This document shows, one piece after another, positions 9,345 through 17,309 of a stretch of DNA of 51,360 bases; position 1 is the first letter of the stretch, and the number at the start of each line of letters is the position of its first letter. Position numbers and translations under genes: made by a program. This DNA comes from Streptomyces sp. ADI95-17 (lineage in GTDB: Bacteria > Actinomycetota > Actinomycetes > Streptomycetales > Streptomycetaceae). Under the pieces are notes generated by a model. That model had not been told where the DNA came from, ran no database searches, and was given only the letters and a program-made list of their open reading frames with translations. The stretch spans positions 775,730 through 827,089 of the forward strand of contig NZ_ML123046.1 in the NCBI RefSeq assembly GCF_003846175.1, in the 5' to 3' direction.

Positions 9345-10397
9345 TCAGGGAGCGGGGGTGACGTCCACCAGCCGCACGGTGCTCAGGATCTTCTGGATCG
9401 TCGTGTCCGGGAGCTCGTCCTTGACGGAGTCGGCTCCGTACAGGACCCAGGAAGCGAACTCACCCTTCTTGTTCTTGAAGGTGAAGGCGATGGCCTTGCC
9501 GTCGCTGTCGCACTTCTCCTTCTTCGTGACATTCGGAGCGGTGGCGGTGACGACCTGGCCGGTGAGTCCCGACTTGGTGGTGTACTGCTTGGCGTCGGTG
9601 AACTTGATGGTGCTCTCCGGCATGTGCTGTGCGTAGGCGGCCCACACCCAGGTGCCGGCCTCGCTGTGGGCGTTCTTGGCGGCGTCGGTGGCGCCCTGGG
9701 CGCCCCTGGTGCCGGCGCTGGCGAGGCTCATGTCCTCCTCGACGCCGTCCTTGTCGGGGTCGTCCACGCACCACTTCTTCTGGAAGAACGCCGGTGCGGA
9801 GAAAAGGATGAGGGGCGAGCCGTCACCCTTCTTCTCATCCTCGAAGTACGAGCCTGTGTCGGGCCTCCCGACCTCCCAGTCCCCGGGTACGTCGAACTGC
9901 GTGCCCCACTTGGGGTTGGTGACGACCTTCCAGCCGGGGATGAGGGGCTTGGGGTCCCCGTCGTCGCCGCGCGGGTTCGCCTCGGCGGAGGAAGCGGATC
10001 CGGACGGCTTGACCGGCGCGGACGACTGCTTGCCGTCGGCGACGTCCTTGCCCTTGTCGTCCTTGTTCATCACGACGACACCGGTCACCACGGCGGCCAC
10101 GACCACGGCGGTGGCCGCGACGATGGCGACGGCGGTGGTCTTCTTCTTGTTGTTGTCGCCGGGCTGCGGAGCACCGGGCGGACCGGGCACCGCGTACTGC
10201 GGCACCGTCGGCTGCTGGTACGCGTTCGGCTGCGCATAGCCGGGCTGGTACCCCGGCTGCTGTCCGGGCTGTCCCTGCTGCTGATATCCCGGCTGCTGAT
10301 AGGGATTCGGCTGCTGGTACCCCGGCTGCTGATACGGGTTCTGATTCTGGTCCTGCGGGTTTTGCTCGCCCCCGGGCGGCTGCTGTCCTGGCCACAT
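9345..10397 (-). CDS. Single-pass membrane protein with Q/P/G/Y-rich N-terminus
   Basis: The 350-residue protein begins MWPGQQPPGGEQ. About 80 residues of low-complexity repeats follow (variants of YQQPGYQQPNP). Then comes a basic stop-transfer (NNKKK), one transmembrane helix (VAIVAATAVVVAAVVTGVVV) and a roughly 220-residue outer domain with two cysteines (KKWCVDD and KEKCDSDG) that may pair. This cytoplasmic-disordered, one-helix, extracytoplasmic-domain layout is common among Streptomyces proteins of unknown function. The ATG at 10397 is preceded by a TATCGT/TTACT AT-rich patch and no ribosome site. No enzyme motif is recognised. It is divergent from the hotdog-fold gene. Confidence 0.8.
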   Translation of the reverse strand: MWPGQQPPGGEQNPQDQNQNPYQQPGYQQPNPYQQPGYQQQGQPGQQPGYQPGYAQPNAYQQPTVPQYAVPGPPGAPQPGDNNKKKTTAVAIVAATAVVVAAVVTGVVVMNKDDKGKDVADGKQSSAPVKPSGSASSAEANPRGDDGDPKPLIPGWKVVTNPKWGTQFDVPGDWEVGRPDTGSYFEDEKKGDGSPLILFSAPAFFQKKWCVDDPDKDGVEEDMSLASAGTRGAQGATDAAKNAHSEAGTWVWAAYAQHMPESTIKFTDAKQYTTKSGLTGQVVTATAPNVTKKEKCDSDGKAIAFTFKNKKGEFASWVLYGADSVKDELPDTTIQKILSTVRLVDVTPAP

Positions 10398-10512
10398 GGC
10401 GAGTAACGATAGAGGGGTGGTGGCCGGTCTGCTACGCCCGCCCCCGTGTGCGGACGGTGAAGGAAGCGATCGGAGAGGTTTGCCGGGGGTTCCGGGGATG
10501 GCCAAAAAGTTC

Positions 10513-10524
10513 TACTCATGAGTA
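10513..10524. promoter_or_regulatory. Palindromic operator candidate over a leaderless promoter
   Basis: TACTCATGAGTA is a perfect 12-bp palindrome. It overlaps the start of the -10-like box TAACAT (10523-10528), which lies six bases before the ATG at 10535. TetR-family regulators of acyl-CoA metabolism in Actinobacteria often bind ACT...AGT palindromes of this kind; which regulator would bind here is unknown. Confidence 0.5.
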
Positions 10525-10534
10525 ACATCTGGCC

Positions 10535-10987
10535 ATGAGCGCTGAACAGATGACCGTGGGCGAGATGCTCGTCGCGACGGTCCCGATGGCCCGCACCCTC
10601 AACCTGGAGTTCCTGGAGACGACCGCCGAGCGCGCGGTGGTCCGCCTCCCGGACCAGGCCGAATACCACAACCACATCGGCGGACCGCACGCCGGAGCGA
10701 TGTTCACGCTGGCGGAATCGGCGAGCGGAGCCATCGTCATCGCCGCCTTCGGCGACCAGATGTCGCGCGCCGTGCCGCTCGCGGTGAAGGCGGAGATCGG
10801 CTACAAGAAGCTGGCCAAGGGCGTCGTCACCGCGACGGCGACCCTGGGCCGCCCGGTGGCCGAGGTCGTCGCCGAACTCGACGAGGGCAAGCGGCCGGAG
10901 TTCCCCGTGGCCATCGAGATCCAGCGCGCCGACGGCGCCGTGACCGGAGAGATGACGGTCGTCTGGACGCTGCGGCCCAACGCCTGA
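10535..10987 (+). CDS. DUF4442 / PaaI-like hotdog-fold protein
   Basis: The 150-residue protein has the single hotdog domain of acyl-CoA thioesterase relatives. EYHNHIGGPHAGAMFTLAESASG matches the region where the long central helix packs and where PaaI-type enzymes carry the catalytic HGG/Asp-Glu. The strand block (VTATATLGRPVAEVVAELDEG and AVTGEMTVVWTLRP) completes the fold. Substrate is unknown; acyl-CoA is likely from the family. The ATG at 10535 follows TAACAT by six bases, so the mRNA is probably leaderless. A second in-frame ATG is at 10550. A hairpin terminator follows. Confidence 0.8.
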   Translation: MSAEQMTVGEMLVATVPMARTLNLEFLETTAERAVVRLPDQAEYHNHIGGPHAGAMFTLAESASGAIVIAAFGDQMSRAVPLAVKAEIGYKKLAKGVVTATATLGRPVAEVVAELDEGKRPEFPVAIEIQRADGAVTGEMTVVWTLRPNA

Positions 10988-11007
10988 TTCCGGCCGGTTC
11001 CGAGAGG

Positions 11008-11047
11008 AGCCGCCACACGCCCCGGCAGAGGGCGCGTGGCGGCTTTT
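11008..11047 (+). terminator. Hairpin terminator after the hotdog-fold gene
   Basis: A 15-bp stem with one A-C mismatch (AGCCGCCACACGCCC with its partner ending GGCGGCT at 11044) is followed by TTTT. Confidence 0.85.
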
Positions 11048-11114
11048 CGAGCTGTTCGGGCGCACAGCGGGACAGGTAGGCTTCCCGCCGTGCGCCGAGG
11101 AGTTGCCCGGCGGG

Positions 11115-11137
11115 TAACATGCATCAGCTACGGGAGG
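11115..11137 (+). promoter_or_regulatory. -10 box and ribosome site that set the dedA start
   Basis: TAACAT (11115-11120) is a good -10 hexamer. A transcript starting about seven bases later would carry GGGAGG (11132-11137) eight bases before TTG 11146. The in-frame ATG at 11119 lies inside the -10 box and cannot be on that transcript. Confidence 0.6.
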
Positions 11138-11145
11138 AACCGGCG

Positions 11146-11799
11146 TTGCACATCCAGGAATGGCTGGAGACCATCCCCGCGGTCAGCGTCTACGCCCTGG
11201 TGGCCGGGGTCATCGGGTTGGAGAGCCTCGGTATTCCGCTGCCCGGCGAGATCGTCCTGATCAGCGCGGCGCTCCTGTCCGCCGGACATGACGGAATCAA
11301 CCCCTGGCTCGTCGGCGCCTGCGCCTCGGCCGGCGCGATCATCGGCGACTCGATCGGATACGCCATCGGCCGCAAGGGCGGACGGCCGCTGCTGGCCCGG
11401 CTGGGCGGGAAGTTCCCCAAGCACTTCGGTGAGAGTCAGATCGCCATGGCGGAGCGGTCGTTCGAGAAGTGGGGCATGTGGGCGGTGTTCTTCGGCCGCT
11501 TCGTGGCGCTGCTGAGGATCTTCGCGGGCCCGCTGGCGGGCGTACTGCACATGCCGTACTGGAAGTTCCTGATCGCCAATGTGCTCGGCGGCATCGTCTG
11601 GGCGGGCGGCACCACGGCCGTCATCTACTCGGTGGGAGTCGTCGCCGAGGCCTGGCTCAAGCGGTTCTCGTACCTCGGCCTCGTGGCCGCGGTGCTGATC
11701 GGCGTCGCCTCGATGCTGATCGTGAAGAACCGGGCCAAGAAGGCGGCGGCTTCCGCCGCCCGGGCGCCCGAGTCGGCGGCGGTCGCGGCCACCGACTGA
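11146..11799 (+). CDS. DedA-family membrane protein
   Basis: The roughly 217-residue protein has the DedA layout: an amphipathic N-terminus (IQEWLETIPAVSVYALV), LESLGIPLPGEIVL, GDSIGYAIGRKGGRPLL with the conserved G-rich and Arg motifs, and FFGRFVALLRIFAGPLAGVLHMPYW. DedA proteins are inner-membrane transporters, several shown to flip undecaprenyl phosphate or phospholipids. The TTG at 11146 is preferred because GGGAGG sits eight bases before it, while the upstream ATG (11119) overlaps the promoter -10. It converges on the carbonic-anhydrase-like gene with a shared terminator. Confidence 0.88.
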   Translation: MHIQEWLETIPAVSVYALVAGVIGLESLGIPLPGEIVLISAALLSAGHDGINPWLVGACASAGAIIGDSIGYAIGRKGGRPLLARLGGKFPKHFGESQIAMAERSFEKWGMWAVFFGRFVALLRIFAGPLAGVLHMPYWKFLIANVLGGIVWAGGTTAVIYSVGVVAEAWLKRFSYLGLVAAVLIGVASMLIVKNRAKKAAASAARAPESAAVAATD

Positions 11800-11814
11800 C
11801 CACACGGGGGCGGC

Positions 11815-11852
11815 ACGGACCGGGCGGTGCGACCCCGCACCGCCCGGTCCGT
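11815..11852. terminator. Bidirectional hairpin between convergent genes
   Basis: A perfect 16-bp stem (11815-11830 with 11837-11852) with a 6-base loop lies between the stops of the DedA gene and the gamma-CA-like gene, and can serve both. Confidence 0.85.
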
Positions 11853-11859
11853 CGCGCTC

Positions 11860-12390
11860 TCAGCCCTCGTGGGCCTGCCGGTGCGCCTTGGCCAGCTCCA
11901 CATAGCCGACCGCGTTGAACTTGATGCCTTCGAGCTCCTCCTCGGTCAGCTGCCGCTTGACCTTGGCGGGGACACCGGCGACCAGCGAACCCGGTGGCAC
12001 CCGCATTCCCTGCGGGACCAGCGCCTGCGCCGCGATCAGCGAACCGGCCCCGATGTGCGCGCCGTTGAGGACGGTGGCGCCCATGCCGACCAGGACGTCG
12101 TCCTCGACGGTGCAGCCGTGGAGCACGGCGTTGTGCCCGACCGAGACGCGCTCGCCGACCGTGACGGGGAACCCGGGGTCGACGTGCACGCTGCAGTTGT
12201 CCTGGATGTTGCTGTCGGCACCGATGACGATCGGGCCGCAGTCGGCGCGCAGTACGGCGTGGTACCAGACACTGGAGCCCGCGGCCATCGTGATCTCGCC
12301 GATGACGACCGAGGTCGGTGCCGTGAAGGCATCCACGTCGATGTCCGGCTCCTTGCCGCCCATACCCGTGATCAACGCCTGCTCTGCCAT
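11860..12390 (-). CDS. Gamma-carbonic-anhydrase family protein
   Basis: The 176-residue left-handed beta-helix protein is built of hexapeptide repeats. The metal ligands of gamma-class carbonic anhydrases are in place: His in QDNCSVHVD and two His in SVGHNAVLHGC. Upstream LRADCGPIVIGADSNIQ carries the conserved Arg/Asp/Gln. The C-terminal helix (LTEEELEGIKFNAVGYVELAKAH, in part) caps the trimer. Many such proteins show weak or no anhydrase activity, so the reaction is uncertain. The ATG at 12390 (MAEQALITG) has GGAGG seven bases or so upstream; the frame is open for a further 45 codons that look non-coding. Confidence 0.88.
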   Translation of the reverse strand: MAEQALITGMGGKEPDIDVDAFTAPTSVVIGEITMAAGSSVWYHAVLRADCGPIVIGADSNIQDNCSVHVDPGFPVTVGERVSVGHNAVLHGCTVEDDVLVGMGATVLNGAHIGAGSLIAAQALVPQGMRVPPGSLVAGVPAKVKRQLTEEELEGIKFNAVGYVELAKAHRQAHEG

Positions 12391-12572
12391 CGCCCGTTCC
12401 TCCGTGCTCAGGTGTGGTGCGGCCGTGGTCGTCCGGTCCCGGCGACCCGGCCGCGGCTGTTCCGTCGCGCCACAGGAACGGTAGGCGACGGCCGCCGGAC
12501 CGGGGCCGAGTGGGGTGAACATCACAGCTCGCCGCGGTGATCGGCTCGGGCGCCGCCGACTACCGTGTGCGA

Positions 12573-13328
12573 GTGCCCAAGAACAGGAACGCGTTCTCTT
12601 CCCTCGCCGCCTGGCGGCGGCGCGCCCTGTCCCGGGCCGTCCACCGCGGCTGGCGCTGGGTGCAGGAGTCGGGCGCCGTCACCGCGGACCGCCCCGGCGC
12701 GCTGCGCTTCGGCCGGATCGGCGCGGGCACCCGGCTGGCCTTTCCGCAGGGCACGGTCTTCGGGGAGCGGTGGATCGAGCTCGGCTCGCACTGCGTGATC
12801 GGTGAACAGGTCACACTGACGGCCGGACTCATGCCCGACCTGGACCTCGGCCCCGATCCGATCCTGACCCTGGGCGACGGGGTGGTGCTCGGCCGCGGCA
12901 GCCATGTGGTCGCCGACACCACGGTGACCATCGGCCCGGACACGTACTGCGGGCCGTACGTCTACATCACGTCGACCAACCACAGCTACGACGATCCGCA
13001 CGAGCCGGTCGGCCGGCAGTGGCCCCGCATGGAACCGGTCGCCATCGGGCCGGGCTGCTGGATCGGCACCGGAGCGGTGATCCTCCCGGGGGCCACGCTC
13101 GGCCGCAATGCGGTGGTCGCCGCAGGGGCGGTGGTGCGGGGCGAGGTGCCCGACCACGCGGTGGTGGCAGGCGCCCCCGCCCGTGTCGTACGCAGCTGGG
13201 ACCCCGAGAAGGGCTGGCAGCCGCCGCTGCGCACCCCGGCTCCGGTGCCGATCCCGGCGGACGTCACGCCCGAGCAGCTGCTGGCCCTGTCGGAACCGGG
13301 CGAGACCGCGGGTCCGTCCGCCGGCTGA
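12573..13328 (+). CDS. Hexapeptide-repeat acyltransferase (LbH-MAT type)
   Basis: The 251-residue protein has a beta-helix domain with repeats such as IGPDTYCGPYVYI and IGPGCWIGTGAVILPGATLG. The conserved His is in TSTNHSYDDPHEP, the loop typical of maltose/galactoside-type O-acetyltransferases. After it comes the closing motif VAGAPARVVRSW and a Pro-rich tail. It probably transfers an acetyl or acyl group to a sugar; the acceptor is unknown. GTG 12573 follows the -10-like TACCGT by six bases, which fits a leaderless mRNA and excludes the upstream in-frame start at 12537. The gene is divergent from the gamma-CA-like gene. Confidence 0.83.
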   Translation: MPKNRNAFSSLAAWRRRALSRAVHRGWRWVQESGAVTADRPGALRFGRIGAGTRLAFPQGTVFGERWIELGSHCVIGEQVTLTAGLMPDLDLGPDPILTLGDGVVLGRGSHVVADTTVTIGPDTYCGPYVYITSTNHSYDDPHEPVGRQWPRMEPVAIGPGCWIGTGAVILPGATLGRNAVVAAGAVVRGEVPDHAVVAGAPARVVRSWDPEKGWQPPLRTPAPVPIPADVTPEQLLALSEPGETAGPSAG

Positions 13329-13334
13329 CGGGCC

Positions 13335-13773
13335 TCATCCGGTCGCGAGCAGCACCGTGCCCACCAGGGCGAGACCGGCCCCGGCGGCCTGCACCCCGCG
13401 CAGCCGCTCCTTCAGTACGCCGCGAACTGCGGCAGCCCCGGCCGCTCCCCGGCCAGGAGTTCGATGCTCACCGGCACCACGACGCCCAGCGATCCGAGCG
13501 GGGAGACGACCCCCATCGGGCCGAGAGCCGGCGCCTGGTAGAAGCTCAGCATCGCGACCGGCCCGACCACACCCGCCGCGACCGCGAACCACAGCCGCGG
13601 TCCCGCTTCGCTCCAGCCGCCGGTCGCGACCACGACAGCACCCAGCACCACAGCCGCGACGGCCTGCGGGACGACGACCACGGTGAGCACGGGGACGCGC
13701 CGGGTGAGCAGCCCGCCGCCGAAGTCGGCCAGCCCCGGAGCAGGCTCGTGGCCGGCGCGAACAGTGCTGTCGT
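13335..13773 (-). pseudogene. Decayed EamA/DMT-family transporter
   Basis: Reading the minus strand gives pieces of a ten-helix DMT exporter in three frames. ALFAPATSLLRG is followed by LADFGGGLLTRRVPVLTV after a one-base deletion near 13731-13736. The sequence then runs through MGVVSPLGSLGVVVPV to ERPGLPQFA, and jumps at about 13415-13438 to RGVLKERLRGVQAAGAG, which belongs at the C-terminus. The expected initiator is ACG (13771-13773) where ATG would be. About 440 bp remain of an expected 850-900. The intact XRE-cupin regulator is divergent from it, the usual arrangement for a regulator and its exporter. Confidence 0.8.
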
Positions 13774-13866
13774 TGCAGGCCCCGCAGTACAGTGCGATGA
13801 ACGGTGGGGTGCACCACACCTTAGTGCAGTTTATTCGACCCTGTCATTCAAAATATTGGACGGAAT

Positions 13867-14439
13867 GTGTCCGACCTCGATCAGCTCACTCAATCGCTCG
13901 CGCGCAATCTCAAGCGCTGGAGGGGGGAACGCGGCTTCACTCTGGACGCCCTCGCCGCCCGCGCCGGAGTCAGCCGCGGCATGATCATCCAGATCGAACA
14001 GGCCCGCACCAACCCGAGCGTCGGCACCACGGTCAAGCTCGCCGACGCACTGGGGGTCAGCATCGCCACCCTGCTCGACTACGAGCAGGGCTCGCCGGTC
14101 CGGCTGGTGCCCGAGAGCCAGGCGGTACGCATGTGGTCCACCGACGCGGGCAGTTCCACCACCCTGCTCATCGGCACGGACGCCCGGGGACTGCTCGAAC
14201 TCTGGTCCTGGCGCCTGATGCCCGGCGACAGCAGCGCCTCCGATCCGCACCCCGAGGGCACCGTCGAACTGCTCCACGTCACCGCGGGCGAACTCACCCT
14301 GGTCGTCGACGGCACCCCGTACGCCGTACCGGCCGGCGGCTCCGCCTCGTTCGAGGCGCACCACCCGCACGCCTACCGCAACGACGGCCCCGATCCGGTC
14401 GAGGTGACCATGGCGGTCTCCATCCCGCCCGTACGGTGA
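13867..14439 (+). CDS. XRE-family regulator with C-terminal cupin domain
   Basis: The 190-residue protein has an N-terminal helix-turn-helix (residues about 8-65, FTLDALAARAGVSRGMIIQIE) and a C-terminal cupin (about 105-188, PEGTVELLHVTAGELTLVVDG and AHHPHAYRNDGP). This SutR/PuuR-like class senses small ligands through the cupin and usually represses a neighbouring transporter or enzyme gene and itself. The divergent neighbour is the decayed EamA transporter, so the regulator may have lost its target. The GTG at 13867 is used; the upstream 80 bases are unusually AT-rich (CAGTTTATTCG, CAAAATATTGG) and probably hold both promoters. Confidence 0.88.
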   Translation: MSDLDQLTQSLARNLKRWRGERGFTLDALAARAGVSRGMIIQIEQARTNPSVGTTVKLADALGVSIATLLDYEQGSPVRLVPESQAVRMWSTDAGSSTTLLIGTDARGLLELWSWRLMPGDSSASDPHPEGTVELLHVTAGELTLVVDGTPYAVPAGGSASFEAHHPHAYRNDGPDPVEVTMAVSIPPVR

Positions 14440-14483
14440 GACGAGCGGCCGAAGGGCCCAGGACCGCTGTTAGCGTGAGGCGC

Positions 14484-15044
14484 ATGCGCGCTCCCATCGG
14501 CTCCTTCGAGAACGCCGCTCCGGCGGCCGACCGCTCCGGCCTGCTCACCGCCCCCGTCGCCGCGGCCGTGACCGAGGGCTGGGGCGGTTTCCCCGCCGAA
14601 CAGATCATCCATGTCGACACGGACCCGGCCATCGCCGACACGGCGGTCTTCGCCGAGCACCACGGCGCGGACCTGCTCGACCGGTCGGCCAACTGCGTCG
14701 TGGTGGCGGGCAAGCGCGGCGGCGACGTGACCCTCGCGGCCTGCCTCGTCCTGTCCAACTCCCGCGTCGATGTGAACGGTGCGGTCCGCAAGCGACTCGG
14801 CGCCCGCAAGGCGTCCTTCGCCCCGATGGACACGGCGGTCGGCGAGACCGGCATGGAGTACGGCGGCATCACCCCCATCGGCCTGCCCGCCTCGTGGCCG
14901 CTGCTGATCGACCCGGCCGTCGTCGACGAGGAGTGGGTGCTGATCGGCAGCGGCAGCCGCCGGGGCAAGCTCATCGTCCCGGGCAAGGCACTGGCGGCGC
15001 TGCCGGGCGCGACGGTCGTCGAGGGACTCGGCATCAGGAGTTGA
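14484..15044 (+). CDS. YbaK/EbsC-family aminoacyl-tRNA deacylase
   Basis: This is a single-domain YbaK/ProX editing protein of 186 residues. The family hydrolyses mischarged tRNA, such as Cys- or Ala-tRNAPro, in trans. Characteristic pieces are CVVVAGKRGGD with the conserved Lys, RLGARKASFAP, GETGMEYGGITPIGLP and VLIGSGSRRGKLIVPGKAL. The ATG at 14484 follows TAGCGT by seven bases, a leaderless-type start. The frame is open far upstream without coding character. The amino-acid specificity cannot be read from sequence. Confidence 0.85.
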   Translation: MRAPIGSFENAAPAADRSGLLTAPVAAAVTEGWGGFPAEQIIHVDTDPAIADTAVFAEHHGADLLDRSANCVVVAGKRGGDVTLAACLVLSNSRVDVNGAVRKRLGARKASFAPMDTAVGETGMEYGGITPIGLPASWPLLIDPAVVDEEWVLIGSGSRRGKLIVPGKALAALPGATVVEGLGIRS

Positions 15045-15060
15045 GTCCCCCGCGAGGGTC

Positions 15061-15909
15061 TCAGCCGGGCGAGTGGCAGAGTGCCCGGGACGGTGCGCCG
15101 GCCCGGTGGGACGTCAGCCAGCCGGACGCGAAGTCGACGGCGTCGTCGATACGGAAGAGCCGGCTCGTCGACGATCCCACCCGGCCCGTAAGGACCGTCG
15201 CTCCCGTCCCAGGCCGGGCGAAGTCCGCGCCCAGGGCTGCGAAGTCGCTGTCGTCCAGCGCGACGTCCTCGTACTCCCACCACCGGCGGCGGCCCCCGGC
15301 CGTCACCACGCAGCGGTAGCTCCGGCGCGGCGGGGCGGGAACCCGGTACTCGCCGAGGTGGAACGCGGTGCAGGTGTCGAAACCGGTGCCCAGCATGAGC
15401 ACCTGGGCCCGCAGATCGTAGAGCCGGGCCAGCGGCGACTCCTCGCCGAGGTGGCAGTCGGGGCTGTGATCCGCCATCAGCTTCCGGGCCAGCGGACCGA
15501 GCGCGGCGAAGGACGTCTGCGGGTGCCCGCTGCGCGTCGCCCCCTCGGAGAGCCGTACGGCCTCCGCGAGACGGCCCATCGACGGCGCGGCCGAAGTCGC
15601 CGGGTCGAAGGGCGGCATGCTCGCCCGCACGGCTTCCCGGGCCCGTTCACCGAGCCCGCGCACCCGGTTCAGGTAGTGCGGAGAGGTGTCGGAGTTCTCG
15701 GGCGTGAAGGCGGGGACGACGAGCGTGCCGTACCCGAGAGCGTCCCGCAGCGCACCGGCCATCGCACGGACGCCGCCGCTCACCGGACCCACCGCGCTCA
15801 TCGACGCGTGCACCAGGAGGACGCCGTCGCGTTCCACACCCAACTCGGTGAGCTGCCCGGCCAGCCGGCTGCGGCGGTGAACGTCGGTCGGTGCGGTGGT
15901 AGTGGTCAC
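15061..15909 (-). CDS. AAC(3)-family N-acetyltransferase
   Basis: The 282-residue protein belongs to the aminoglycoside 3-N-acetyltransferase family, which uses acetyl-CoA to modify amino groups of aminoglycosides; many homologues in non-producers have other or unknown acceptors. LLVHASMSAVGPVSGG is the N-terminal signature. GTLVVPAFTPENSD, a GHPQTSFAALGP segment at the usual GHPxxS position, and TAFHLGEYRVP follow. The GTG at 15909 (VTTTTAPTDVHRRS) is chosen, with an AGAATG patch just upstream that could be the -10 of a leaderless mRNA. No antibiotic cluster is visible nearby, so an intrinsic resistance role is a guess. Confidence 0.85.
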   Translation of the reverse strand: MTTTTAPTDVHRRSRLAGQLTELGVERDGVLLVHASMSAVGPVSGGVRAMAGALRDALGYGTLVVPAFTPENSDTSPHYLNRVRGLGERAREAVRASMPPFDPATSAAPSMGRLAEAVRLSEGATRSGHPQTSFAALGPLARKLMADHSPDCHLGEESPLARLYDLRAQVLMLGTGFDTCTAFHLGEYRVPAPPRRSYRCVVTAGGRRRWWEYEDVALDDSDFAALGADFARPGTGATVLTGRVGSSTSRLFRIDDAVDFASGWLTSHRAGAPSRALCHSPG

Positions 15910-15980
15910 AGCGGGCCATTCTCCCAGCCGGACGCCGGGTGCGACACCACGCACACCCGCGCGAGGGACCCGGGTGCGGT

Positions 15981-16391
15981 TCAGCGGCCGAGGGCGGGAA
16001 TCTCGATGGCGGGGCACCGGTCCATGACCATGTCGAGCCCGGCCTCACGCGTGCGGGCGTACGCCTCCGGGTCGACCACACCGAGCTGGAACCAGACGGC
16101 CCGGGCGCCCGCCGCGACCGCCTGGCCGGCCACCGCGCCCGCCTGCTCGCTGTTGACGAAGACGTCCACCACATCGACCGGGAACGGGATGTCGGCCAGC
16201 GAGGCGTAACCGTCCTCGCCGTGCACCCGCTCCGCCTTCGGATGCACCGGGACCACCCGCTTGCCGAAGCGCTGGAGCACCTCGGCGACGCCGTAGGCCG
16301 CGCGCGACCGGTTGTTCGACAGGCCCACCACGGCCCAGGTGTCGCCGCTGTCCAGGAGAATCCTGCGGATCGTCTCTTCGTCTGCGTACAT
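15981..16391 (-). CDS. CoA-binding domain protein (YccU-like)
   Basis: The 136-residue protein is one CoA-binding Rossmann domain like that of succinyl-CoA synthetase alpha. TWAVVGLSNNRSRAAYGV is the nucleotide-binding loop. VVPVHPKAERVHGEDGYASL and VWFQLGVVDPEAYARTREAG complete the domain. Such stand-alone proteins bind CoA and their physiological role is unknown. The ATG at 16391 (MYADEETIRR) is divergent from the YigZ gene with only 58 bases between the starts. Confidence 0.85.
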   Translation of the reverse strand: MYADEETIRRILLDSGDTWAVVGLSNNRSRAAYGVAEVLQRFGKRVVPVHPKAERVHGEDGYASLADIPFPVDVVDVFVNSEQAGAVAGQAVAAGARAVWFQLGVVDPEAYARTREAGLDMVMDRCPAIEIPALGR

Positions 16392-16449
16392 GATCCGCAC
16401 AACGGGCCGGGGCCCCGGACCATTCCCGTACGGGGCATAGGGTGGCCGG

Positions 16450-17076
16450 ATGCAGGAGCAGTACCGGACAGTCGCCCGAGCGGGCGTGCACGAGACCGAG
16501 ATCAACCGGTCGCGCTTCATCTGCGCGCTCGCCCCCGCCGCCACCGAGCAGGAGGCGCAGGACTTCGTCGCACGCGTCCGCAAGGAACACCCGACCGCGA
16601 CCCACAACTGCTTCGCCTATGTGATCGGCGCCGACGCCTCCGTACAGAAGGCGAGCGACGACGGGGAACCCGGCGGCACCGCGGGCGTACCCATGCTCCA
16701 GATGCTGACCAGACGTGAGATGCGCTACGTCGTCGCCGTCGTCACCCGCTACTACGGCGGGGTCAAGCTCGGCGCCGGCGGACTGATCAGGGCTTACGGG
16801 GGAGTGGTCGGCGAGGCCCTCGACGCACTGGGCACCATCACCCGCCGGCGCTACCGCCTCGCCACGATCACCGTCGGCCACCAGCGCGCGGGCAAGCTGG
16901 AGAACGACCTGCGCGCCACCGGCCGCACCGTGCGCGAGGTGCGTTACGCGGAGGCCGTCGTCATCGAGATCGGACTGCCGGACGCCGACGTCGAGGCCTT
17001 CCGCGGCTGGCTGGCCGACGCGACCGCGGGCGAGGCCGGGCTGGAGCTCGGCGGCGAGGCGTACGAAGACGCCTGA
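16450..17076 (+). CDS. YigZ / IMPACT-family protein
   Basis: The 208-residue protein has the N-terminal UPF0029/IMPACT domain (residues about 15-125) with the signature CFAYVIG...DDGEPGGTAG and YYGGVKLGAGGLIRAY, and a DUF1949 ferredoxin-like C-terminal domain. The biochemical role is not established in bacteria; the eukaryotic relative regulates the kinase GCN2. The ATG at 16450 follows TAGGGT by exactly six bases, a clear leaderless arrangement. It is divergent from the CoA-binding protein gene. Confidence 0.9.
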   Translation: MQEQYRTVARAGVHETEINRSRFICALAPAATEQEAQDFVARVRKEHPTATHNCFAYVIGADASVQKASDDGEPGGTAGVPMLQMLTRREMRYVVAVVTRYYGGVKLGAGGLIRAYGGVVGEALDALGTITRRRYRLATITVGHQRAGKLENDLRATGRTVREVRYAEAVVIEIGLPDADVEAFRGWLADATAGEAGLELGGEAYEDA

Positions 17077-17285
17077 CCCGGTCACGCGCCCGTACGGCGC
17101 CTTCCCCGCCCGGATCGATCTTCCGGGGCGAAGGCCCGGACACGGCCGTCGGTGATGCGAGACTGTGATGGGTGGGAAGCGAGGGACCCACCACCGCCGA
17201 TGCGGCCGGCAACCGGACTCCGGGCCGGCCCGGCGCGGTCACGGAGCACGGCCGACAGCGGCCCCGGGGGCGGAGGAAGAGAACG

Positions 17286-17309
17286 ATGCAGGTCGGAGCC
17301 GGCTCTTGA
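17286..17309 (+). CDS. 7-codon leader ORF coupled to sbcD
   Basis: The mini-ORF encodes MQVGAGS and has an excellent ribosome site (GGAGGA eight bases before the ATG). Its TGA (17307-17309) overlaps the TTG start of sbcD (17306-17308) as TTGA. The same TTGA overlap joins sbcD to sbcC. Ribosomes ending the leader could re-initiate on sbcD. That it is translated is inferred only from the signals. Confidence 0.5.
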   Translation: MQVGAGS

